Of a stretch of DNA of 15,389 nucleotides, positions 7,856 through 14,802 are shown one piece after another. The notes beneath the pieces are model-generated. The model did not search any database. It was given only the letters and a program-made list of their open reading frames with translations, and had not been told where the DNA came from. Origin of the DNA: Glaciecola sp964643575. GTDB lineage: Bacteria; Pseudomonadota; Gammaproteobacteria; Enterobacterales; Alteromonadaceae. The stretch covers positions 1 to 15,389 of the forward strand of contig CAZXTD010000097.1 of NCBI GenBank assembly GCA_964643575.1, in the 5' to 3' direction. Both the position numbers and the translations under genes were made by a program. The stretch's first letter is position 1. Each line of letters opens with the position of its first letter.

Positions 7856-8889
7856 CTACTTGTTTGTCTTTACGCCGCAAGACTCGCGTACTACGAGNNN
7901 NNNNNNNGCATTAATACATCTTCAACGTCTTCGTTGTGAATAAGTTTTAATAAATTTGCCACTAGTAACTTGCCAGCCAGCATAGTGTTTTGTTGTACGG
8001 TGGTTAAACCAGGGCGAGAAAAACCACTAATTTGAATGTTATCGTAACCGGCAACAGCAATATCTTCAGGGACTTTAAACCCGCGTTTTCGGATGGCTCT
8101 AATTGCGCCTATTGCCATAAGGTCACTTGCACAAACAATGGCATCGGGTTTGCCACTATCTAGTATAATGTTAGCGGCTTCATACCCCGAAGCCTCGGTC
8201 GAGATAGCATCAACCTGAACAACTTCTTGCTCATGTAAACCGACTAACTCTAAAGTTTGATAAAAGCCCTCATAGCGCGCTTTAAGTTCTGGTGCGCTTT
8301 CGCCTCTTTCACCAATAAAAGCAAAGTTTTTGTGACCTAGCGACACTAAATGATGGGTGATCATTGTGCCACCCTGAAAGTTATCTGAGCCTATGGATAC
8401 GCCTGGGTGCTTTTCGTCAGGCGCTCCCCAACGCAAAAAGCGTGTGCCTTGCTCTTCAAGCTGCACAAGTTTGTATTCGTAATCGGTGTAGCTACCATAA
8501 CCAAGTAAAATTAAACCGTCTGCTTTGTTACTGTCGGCGTAAACTGCATGCCAGTCGTCACCTAAGTCTTGAAATGACACCAACAAGTCGTAGCCAGCGG
8601 CTGATGTAGCGCGCGTAATGCTGCCCAGCATGCTAATAAAGAATGGGTTAATTGCTGAGTCGTCTGAAGTCGGGTCTTCAAAAAGCAGTAGGGCAATAGT
8701 TTTACTTTGTTGTTTGCGCAAATTACTGGCGTTTTTGTCGACTTTGTAGTTCATTTCTTGTGCGATTTGTTTGATTTTCTCGCGGGTCTCTGGATTGACC
8801 AACGGGCTGTCGCTTAGGGCTCTTGATACCGTAGATTGTGAAACACCGGCTTTGTGCGCTATGTCAAAAGAAGTCGCTTTGCTTTTCAT
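7856..8889 (-). CDS. LacI-family transcriptional regulator (interrupted by an assembly gap)
   Basis: A LacI/GalR-type regulator of about 340 residues. The N-terminal helix-turn-helix is FDIAHKAGVSQSTVSRALSD with a hinge at NASNLR, followed by a periplasmic-binding-protein-like effector domain (FEDPTSDDSAINPFFISMLG, GYDNIQISGFSRPGLTTVQQ). The frame runs to DVEDVLM just before the ten Ns. On the other side, in another frame, the sequence encodes LVVRESCGVKTNK and then TAG at 7856-7858, exactly the LacI C-terminal end. The expected join LMP-T-x-LVVRESC needs 8 missing bases, not 10. The gene therefore looks intact, and the shift is caused by the placeholder length. The effector is probably a sugar, given the amylase beside it. 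No strong ribosome binding site precedes the ATG. Candidate operators are listed separately. Confidence 0.9.
7898..7907. other. assembly gap (10 N) inside the lacI-type gene
   Basis: A run of exactly ten Ns. The reading frames on either side require a true length of 2 modulo 3; eight bases would restore the family-typical C-terminus. The run is a placeholder and not a measured length. Confidence 0.9.
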
Positions 8890-8919
8890 TAAAAGGCTGC
8901 AAGAAGAAATGGTGATTTA

Positions 8920-8949
8920 TATATACACTAGGCAAAGGTCACTATTCAA
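8920..8949 (-). promoter_or_regulatory. candidate sigma-70 promoter of the lacI-halogenase operon
   Basis: On the minus strand TTGAAT (8944-8949) and TATATA (8920-8925) are separated by 18 bp, about 30 bp before the ATG at 8889. Each hexamer matches the consensus at four of six positions. The AT-rich stretch allows the -10 to be placed two bases further downstream. Confidence 0.45.
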
Positions 8950-8961
8950 GTAGTAAGTGAT

Positions 8962-8973
8962 TTATGGCCATAA
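8962..8973. promoter_or_regulatory. perfect 12-bp palindrome TTATGGCCATAA
   Basis: A perfect dyad just upstream of the candidate lacI promoter. Its size suits a dimeric regulator. The centre is GGCC rather than the CG-in-AAGCGCTT form usual for LacI proteins, so the binding protein is unknown. Confidence 0.35.
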
Positions 8974-8992
8974 TGAAATTGTGCGTTTATTC

Positions 8993-9019
8993 GCATCATG
9001 AAAACTTTGTTAATGATGC
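8993..9019. repeat. inverted repeat GCATCAT ... ATGATGC
   Basis: Perfect 7-bp arms at 8993-8999 and 9013-9019 with a 13-nt spacer, midway between the divergent lacI-type and glnS genes. There is no T-run on either side, so it is more likely a protein site than a terminator. Confidence 0.35.
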
Positions 9020-9031
9020 TTAAATGCTATA

Positions 9032-9045
9032 AATAAGCGCTTATT
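9032..9045. promoter_or_regulatory. LacI/GalR-type operator candidate AATAAGCGCTTATT
   Basis: A perfect 14-bp palindrome with CG centre and AAGCGCTT core, closely resembling known LacI-family operators (for example the CcpA cre consensus). It lies between the divergent lacI-type gene and glnS, and covers the -35 position of the glnS promoter candidate. It also overlaps a second dyad, GCGCTT (9037-9042) with AAGCGC (9048-9053). The natural candidate ligand is the neighbouring LacI-type protein; this is inference. Confidence 0.5.
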
Positions 9046-9060
9046 CAAAGCGCATTGTGG

Positions 9061-9069
9061 TGATATACT
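9061..9069 (+). promoter_or_regulatory. extended -10 promoter of glnS
   Basis: TGATATACT gives the extended -10 TG motif followed by TATACT (9064-9069). The -35 region at 17 bp spacing (9041-9046) is poor, as expected for an extended -10 promoter, and lies within or beside the palindrome at 9032-9045. Transcription would start about 33 bases before the glnS ATG. Confidence 0.5.
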
Positions 9070-9108
9070 CACTTACAAAAGAACTATTGCAATAAGGAAA
9101 CTGGAAAC

Positions 9109-10770
9109 ATGGCCGAGACCGACGTACGTCCGTCCAATTTTATTCGTCAGATTATTGATAAAGATCTTGCGTCAGGTAAGCATACTAGTGTGGCAACGCG
9201 TTTTCCGCCAGAACCCAATGGCTTTTTGCATATTGGTCACGCTAAGTCTATTTGCTTGAATTTTGGCATTGCGCAAGATTACCAAGGAAGTTGTAACCTC
9301 CGTTTTGACGATACCAATCCTTTAAAAGAGAATATTGACTACGTTAACTCGATCAAAAACGATGTTTCTTGGTTGGGCTTTACTTGGCAAGACGACATTA
9401 AATTTTCGTCCAATTATTTTGATGCACTTTATGGTTACGCTGTTGAGCTTATCGAAAAAGGCCTGGCCTACGTCGATTTTAGCGACCAAGAAACAATGCG
9501 CGAAATGCGCGGCACGCTTACGCAAGTTGGGTCGAATAGTCCATACCGCGACACCAGCGTTGCTGAAAATTTAAAGCACTTTGAACAAATGCGAGCCGGA
9601 CAATACAAAGAGGGCGAGTGCAGTCTGCGCGCTAAAATAGATATGAGTTCGCCGTTTATGTGTATGCGCGACCCGGTTATTTATCGTGTGCGTTTTGCTC
9701 ATCATCACCAAACCGGCGACAAGTGGTGTATTTATCCAATGTACGATTTTACTCACTGTATTTCGGACGCTATCGAAGGCATTACCCACTCATTATGTAC
9801 GCTAGAGTTTCAAGATAACCGTAGGTTATACGATTGGGTTATCGAGAATATCAGCATCGAAAGTACGCCTCACCAATACGAGTTTAGTCGGCTCAATTTG
9901 GAATATACGGAGCTTAGTAAACGTCGTCTTATACAGTTGGTAGACGAAAACTTTGTGAGCGGCTGGGATGACCCACGCATGCCCACAGTAGCCGGATTGC
10001 GCCGCCGCGGATACACAGCAGCCTCGGTACGTGAATTCTGTAAACGTATTGGCGTTACCAAAATGGACAACATGGTCGAAATGAGCATGTTAGAAGCCTG
10101 TATTCGTGAAGAGTTAAACGAGCAAGCGCCTCGTCGTATGGCAGTGCTAAATCCTATTAAGGTTATCATTGAAAATTACCCTGATGATAAAGTTGAAATG
10201 CTCAATGCGCCAAATCACCCAAATCATCCTGAAATGGGAGACCGAATTGTTCCGTTTTCTAAAACGCTTTTTATTGAGAGCGAAGACTTTAAAGAAGCGG
10301 CTAATAAAAAATTTAAGCGTTTAGTGATTGGTAAAGAAGTGCGCTTGCGTAATGCTTATTTCATTAAAGCAGAACGTTTTGAGACAGACACACAAGGTAA
10401 CCCAAGTGTTGTTTATTGTACGTATGATGAAACGACACTAGGAAAAGACCCTGCTGATGGACGCAAAGCTAAAGGCGTCATTCATTGGGTAAGTGAGAGT
10501 CATGCTGTTGACGCAGAGGTTAGGCTTTACGACCGATTATTTACGGTGGCTAATCCAGCGGCTGAGGAAGACTTTGCCAGTTGCATTAACAGTGAGTCTC
10601 TTGTGCTCAAACAGGCTAAAGTTGAACCTTCATTAACTGAGGCTGACATCTCAGAGGCATTTCAATTTGAGCGCACAGGCTATTTTTGCCTTGATGACGA
10701 TTCAAGCAAAGAGCAATTGGTGTTTAACCGCACGGTTGAACTACGAGACACTTGGGCGCGCAACAGTTAG
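9109..10770 (+). CDS. glnS: glutaminyl-tRNA synthetase
   Basis: A 553-residue class I aminoacyl-tRNA synthetase that charges tRNA-Gln with glutamine in the cytoplasm; E. coli GlnRS is almost the same length. The ATP-binding HIGH motif is at residues 41-44 within RFPPEPNGFLHIGHAKS. The KMSKS-equivalent loop is ELSKR at 268-272 (VMSKR in E. coli). DTNPLKENIDYVNSIKNDV and the FQDNRRLYDWV region are characteristic. The C-terminal part forms the two beta-barrels that read the anticodon (YFIKAERFETD, VIHWVSESHAVDAEVRLYDR). An AAGG ribosome binding site precedes the ATG. It is divergent from the lacI-type gene and convergent with the yciK-like gene. It appears complete and ordinary; the only unusual point is the operator-like palindrome on its promoter. 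Confidence 0.97.
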   Translation: MAETDVRPSNFIRQIIDKDLASGKHTSVATRFPPEPNGFLHIGHAKSICLNFGIAQDYQGSCNLRFDDTNPLKENIDYVNSIKNDVSWLGFTWQDDIKFSSNYFDALYGYAVELIEKGLAYVDFSDQETMREMRGTLTQVGSNSPYRDTSVAENLKHFEQMRAGQYKEGECSLRAKIDMSSPFMCMRDPVIYRVRFAHHHQTGDKWCIYPMYDFTHCISDAIEGITHSLCTLEFQDNRRLYDWVIENISIESTPHQYEFSRLNLEYTELSKRRLIQLVDENFVSGWDDPRMPTVAGLRRRGYTAASVREFCKRIGVTKMDNMVEMSMLEACIREELNEQAPRRMAVLNPIKVIIENYPDDKVEMLNAPNHPNHPEMGDRIVPFSKTLFIESEDFKEAANKKFKRLVIGKEVRLRNAYFIKAERFETDTQGNPSVVYCTYDETTLGKDPADGRKAKGVIHWVSESHAVDAEVRLYDRLFTVANPAAEEDFASCINSESLVLKQAKVEPSLTEADISEAFQFERTGYFCLDDDSSKEQLVFNRTVELRDTWARNS

Positions 10771-10811
10771 CTTGTCCTAGATATTAGTTGTGGATGTATA
10801 TCTGCGGCTTT

Positions 10812-10839
10812 GCCCACTTGCACGCGATTGCAGGTGGGC
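10812..10839 (+). terminator. hairpin downstream of glnS
   Basis: GCCCACTTGCA (10812-10822) pairs with TGCAGGTGGGC (10829-10839) at ten of eleven positions plus one G-U pair, around a 6-nt loop. The stem is strong, but the following AGTATTT is only a weak T-tract, so efficiency is uncertain. It sits 41 bp after the glnS stop. Confidence 0.6.
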
Positions 10840-10858
10840 AGTATTTAAAACAGCCGTT

Positions 10859-10882
10859 GAAATAAAAGATGTATTTTATTTC
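10859..10882. terminator. AT-rich hairpin at the glnS/yciK convergent junction
   Basis: GAAATAAAA (10859-10867) and TTTTATTTC (10874-10882) are perfectly complementary around a 6-nt loop, and GCC/GGC (10853-10855 and 10887-10889) can extend the stem past an internal loop. It includes the stop codon of the minus-strand SDR gene (10876-10878). It may help end transcription in either direction, but there is no GC-rich base. Confidence 0.4.
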
Positions 10883-11637
10883 GGTTGGCAATCCAACGAT
10901 TCTCCATTCAAACCACGGCTCACATCTGCCATCAAATAAACATATGTCGACATTATTTGTTCTGCAGTCTTGAGTGTTTTAGGGTCCTCTCCAGGGAAGG
11001 CTTTCGCTCTCATATTAGTGCGCGTAGCGCCAGGGTTAATGCAATTAAAGCGTAACTGAGTATTTCTAAATTCGTCAGCGAGTACTTGCATCATGCCTTC
11101 TGTGGCAAATTTTGAAATACTGTAAGTGCCCCAATATGAACGACCATTTCGACCAACGCTTGAGGTTGTAAATACAACACTTGCTAGTTTGGTTTGTTTT
11201 AAGAGAGGCAACATTGCTTTGACGATCAAAAACTGACTATTCACATTAATTTGCATGACTTCTTGATATTCAGATTCTTTTATTTGTTCGAACGGACACA
11301 AATTACCCAACACGCTAGCGTTGAGTAAGATACCGTCCAACTTCTTATATTGGTCTTCAATAGTCGCGGCCAATCCCTCATAGTCGGAAAGTTTAGCACC
11401 TTGCAAATCTAGTGGCACAATACTTGGCGTTTTGCAGCCAGCATTAATTATCTCGTCATAAACATCTTCAAGTTTAGCGACTGTTCTGCCTAATAAAATA
11501 ACAGTGGCGCCGCATTTGGCATAACGTAGTGCGGCAGTGCGACCAATCCCATCGCCAGCGCCAGTCACCAAAATAGTTTTGCCTTCTAAGCTTTTTTCAT
11601 GAACTAAGTAAGATAGATGAGGGTCTTGTTCGGTCAT
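10876..11637 (-). CDS. yciK: YciK-family short-chain dehydrogenase/reductase
   Basis: A 253-residue classical SDR with a Rossmann fold. The cofactor motif TGAGDGIG is at 25-32, LNAS stands in for the usual NNAG at about 105-108, the active-site Ser is 159 or 160 (TTSSVGRNG), and the catalytic pair is Tyr172 and Lys176 (YSISK). The stretch SKFATEGMMQVLADE with INPGATRTNMRAKAFPGEDP closely follows E. coli YciK, a putative oxidoreductase of unknown substrate. An NADP(H) preference is suggested by Arg51 after the second strand (LLGRT) but not proven. It is convergent with glnS, and divergent from the lipase gene with 295 bp between. No strong ribosome binding site precedes the ATG. The fold is certain; the physiological reaction is unknown. 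Confidence 0.9.
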   Translation of the reverse strand: MTEQDPHLSYLVHEKSLEGKTILVTGAGDGIGRTAALRYAKCGATVILLGRTVAKLEDVYDEIINAGCKTPSIVPLDLQGAKLSDYEGLAATIEDQYKKLDGILLNASVLGNLCPFEQIKESEYQEVMQINVNSQFLIVKAMLPLLKQTKLASVVFTTSSVGRNGRSYWGTYSISKFATEGMMQVLADEFRNTQLRFNCINPGATRTNMRAKAFPGEDPKTLKTAEQIMSTYVYLMADVSRGLNGESLDCQPK

Positions 11638-11761
11638 TCTAGATTCTTATGCAGGGTGAAAATTGGTCGCCGATGTTACCGTAAATTTATTAATAGCTAA
11701 AGCTTGAGCGCACTATTTAGGGTTTTAGACTATTATTTATTACATTACGTTTACAAAGACT

Positions 11762-11790
11762 TTGCAAAATGCGCATAAAGTCAATATTAT
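11762..11790 (+). promoter_or_regulatory. candidate sigma-70 promoter of the lipase gene
   Basis: TTGCAA (11762-11767) and TATTAT (11785-11790) are 17 bp apart, giving a leader of about 135 nt. A dyad ATAACT/AGTTAT lies just downstream at 11801-11806 and 11816-11821 and could be an operator. The remaining 11638-11932 interval shows no small gene. A good ribosome binding site (GGGAG, 11923-11927) precedes the ATG at 11933. Confidence 0.45.
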
Positions 11791-11932
11791 GGGCGTCGAT
11801 ATAACTGGTCATACGAGTTATCGCGACCTAATTGAGACGCTATTGCGTAGACACTAGTTCGTAATAAGAGTGCGATAAAACTCAGAATCAAAGAATTAAG
11901 TACACATATCTACTAAGAAGTAGGGAGATAGA

Positions 11933-14526
11933 ATGAAAAAACTGTTAGTAAGCACGAGTATCTTAGCGGCGTTAGGCCTCGCAGGGTGTGGTGGTGAGAC
12001 ATTTGAAGAACTTCAACAGGAAGCAGTTGTCCAAACCCCTGTCACAAGAATTGTGTTTGACCCTGCTAATGGTGATTTGAACATACCTAACGATTTATTA
12101 ATGTTGCCTAGCGACGACGGTGTGTTTGATTTTACCCTTAATATTCCGGTCGCTGATCCTACTGATTTTAGCGATCCGCAAAATGCACTAAACATCCTCG
12201 ATGGTTGGTCTACTAATTATCCTTTCCAACTTAACGTAGTTGCGCCTGCCAATGTGTCTATTGACGAAAGTACAATGTCTGCGGGCATTAGCATTTTTGA
12301 AGCGACGCTTGGTTTAGATCAAAATGACCCAGACTGCGCGGCTATTCAGATTCCTAGCGCGGGTTGTAAAGTAGGTAGAGAATTAACATTTGGTGTTGAC
12401 TACGTTCTGCAAATGACTGACCGCGACACAATCACTGTTATTCCACTTGTTCCGTTCAAAGCGGCTCAAGGCCACATGATTGTTATGACCGACGCTTTGA
12501 AAGACACAAGCGGTAAAGCCATTCAAGGCTCAACAACCTGGGATTTAGTCAAGCAAGATATTAATACTATGCCCTTGGCGTCAGAAAGTCAGTTGAGTTT
12601 ACAAGGTTTGGTCAATACTTATATTACCGCGCTTGAACCAGCGGGTTTCAGCCGTGATGAACTCACCTATGTGAGTGCATTTACTACTCAATCTATTCCA
12701 AACGTACTTGCGACTGTTAAACAATTACAAGTGTCTGAATTTGCGCAACGTTCTGCCCTTGGCGACCCAACAGCTGGGCAAGCTTTGCCGGCTATTGTCA
12801 TGACTAATGCCGGTGCCGGCGGTAATGCACTAGAAACAATTGAAGCTGTATCTGAAGCCGCCATAGCAGGTGGTGTGGCACAAGCTTTAGCGGCTACGCC
12901 TGCTTTAGCGCCCCTTGCTGACGTGATTAATGCTACCGATTTTTCTTCCTTGCAAACCTGTACAGGCTTATTTACCGCTGCGGGAGGTGGGTTTCAAAAC
13001 ACTGGCGTGGCTCAAATAGACGTTCCCATTAATGGTTTAGCCCAAGCAGTAGCGCAAGGTACATTGCAGCAAGCGGGCCCTTTATGTGCAGCAAGCGTAT
13101 TTGAAGGTACTATCTCGCTTCCTTATTACTCTCCCATTCCACGCGCCGAAAACCCACTAGCGCCGGTAAATGAATTTTGGGATGCCGCATGCGACTCGGG
13201 TATTGTACTTGCGNNNNNNNNNNAGCCACACCAGGGCCAAACGCGGCTTTATGTCAGGCGGTTGGACTCAATGATGTTCGCCTTAACGGTGAAAAAGTGG
13301 ATGTTGAACGACGCTTAACTAAGTTCTCGCCAATTCCGCAACCAAAAGGTGGAAACGAAGGCAACGAAACCCTCGATGTACAAGTGACTATGCCAAATAT
13401 CATGGCCGCAGCTAATTTAGGTGTCACTCTAGAAATGCCTGAAGGTGGATGGCCAGTAGTTATGTTGGTGCACGGTATCACTTCGCAAAAAGAAGACATG
13501 TTAGCGATATCTGGCGCATTATCTTTAGCTGGCTTTGCTACTGTTGCTATCGACCAACCTATACACGGCTCTAGAGGCTTCGATTTAACCGGTAATGGTA
13601 CTGACGATTTAAACGCAACAACTGTGAGTGCAACGCACTACTTGAACTTGGCAAGCTTGCCAACCGCGCGTGATAACTCTCGTCAAGCTGTGGCTGACTT
13701 ATTAGGTGTGCGTCTTGGATTAAATGCATTTGTTGATGCAACTGGCACCAATATGCTTAACATTAACGCGAGTGACGTGTCGGTAATGGGCGTATCTCTT
13801 GGCGCTATCACTGGCGGTATGTTTGCTTCATTGGCTAACACGCCGTTTGAAGGCCCGCTAGAAGCACTTTCTGGTTTGTATTCAATAAAAGCTGCTTCAC
13901 TCGAATCACCTGGAGGCGGTTTAGCAACGTTCTTACTTGATTCACCTTCATTTGGTCCGTTGATTAAAGGTTTCTTATTGTCTGAGGCATCACCTGAATT
14001 TGCGGCTTTCTTGATGGAAACATTTGGTACGGTTGATGTAACCGAAGCGCAACTTTTTCAGGCAACCAACGGCTTTTTAGCAGCCTTAGACGCAGAGCAG
14101 ACTGCTGGTGTAAATGCGATTTTAGGCCAGTTTGCTTTCGCTGCACAAACAATGGTCGACTCGTCTGATCCAATTAACTACTTCACCGCTTTAGGCATGA
14201 ATACGCCTGTGCATATGATGACGGTAGTGGGCGACGGTACTGATGAAAACTTACCTGACCAAGTTATCCCTGTTAGCACGGCCTTGCCAACATCTGGCCA
14301 GTTACCTTTAGCTGGGCTAATGAACCTAGATGATGTTGTATCGACTGTAGCATCTACTAGCCCGGTAAGCGGAATTGTTAAGTTTAATTCGGGTGCTCAC
14401 GCAAGTAGCCTAAGCCCAGTGTCGAATCCTGCGGTAACAGCAGAAATGCAAACACAAGTGGCGACTTACTTAGCCACAGGTGCAACAACTATTTTGGTGA
14501 CCAACGAAGACGTTGTCGCTAACTAA
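11933..14526 (+). CDS. VolA/Pla-1-family extracellular phospholipase lipoprotein (interrupted by an assembly gap)
   Basis: A lipoprotein esterase of about 863 residues, of the Pla-1/cef lipase family that includes Vibrio cholerae VolA, a surface lysophospholipase. The signal peptide ends in lipobox LAGC (Cys19), followed by GGE. The N-terminal domain (TRIVFDPANGDLNIPNDLLM, then a long region to WDAACDSG) is typical of the family. The alpha/beta hydrolase core has VMLVHGITSQKEDM (oxyanion region), IDQPIHGSRGF, the nucleophile elbow GVSLG (Ser about 621) and a late His (SGAHASSLSP, His about 822). Ten Ns after residue 427 separate two frames. The downstream half continues the same protein (ATPGPNAALCQAVGL, VERRLTKFSP), and 8 missing bases would join them, so I treat it as one intact gene. 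It ends at a strong terminator and precedes an acylase lipoprotein gene. Likely function: release of fatty acids from phospholipid or lysophospholipid at the cell surface. Confidence 0.88.
13214..13223. other. assembly gap (10 N) inside the lipase gene
   Basis: A second run of exactly ten Ns. The codon before it ends exactly at 13213, and the downstream frame has codons starting at 13225, so the true length must be 2 modulo 3. Eight bases would fit, adding three residues. Confidence 0.9.
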
Positions 14527-14544
14527 TTGCTTTGCATAATTTAG

Positions 14545-14574
14545 AAAACCCGCTTTGCTAAGCGGGTTTTTTTT
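14545..14574 (+). terminator. intrinsic terminator of the lipase gene
   Basis: AAAACCCGCTT (14545-14555) pairs perfectly with AAGCGGGTTTT (14560-14570) around the loop TGCT, and the T-run covers 14567-14574. It lies 18 bp after the stop codon and is the clearest terminator in the window. Confidence 0.93.
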
Positions 14575-14802
14575 CGACTAAATTTTTTGATCATGCGTAC
14601 AATAAATAATAAGTTAATAGTTTGTTACATTTATGTTGGTATTAAAAGCCGGTTAATGACCAGCAATAAGTACATTTACTTTATAATTTAGGCTAATCAG
14701 GAACTTAGTCTGCATGCTTTAATAACCAGCCTATCAACAAATAGCGATAGTTTATAAAGGGCAGCAAACTTTGGTTAATTAAAATAAAAACAAGGGTATA
14801 TC
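14575..14802 (+). promoter_or_regulatory. upstream region of the acylase gene
   Basis: A perfect -10 hexamer TATAAT lies at 14682-14687; no convincing -35 is at the right distance (ATGACC at 14656-14661 is 20 bp away). The ribosome binding site AAGGG at 14792-14796 is six bases before the ATG. The region is AT-rich with no small gene evident. Because a strong terminator precedes it, the acylase probably has its own promoter here. Confidence 0.4.

Noticed and set aside
7758..7943. Plus-strand open frame running through the first N gap
   Set aside because: It is antisense to the halogenase and lacI-type genes and exists only because Ns do not stop a frame; it has no recognisable protein features.
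7856..8889. lacI-type pseudogene by frameshift
   Set aside because: The frame change coincides exactly with the N run, and the proper C-terminus LVVRESC is present, so the cause is gap length and not mutation.
13177..14526. Separate second lipase gene starting at 13177
   Set aside because: Its ATG lies before the gap inside the first half read out of frame. Family similarity begins only after the Ns and continues the upstream protein, so it is the 3' half of one gene.
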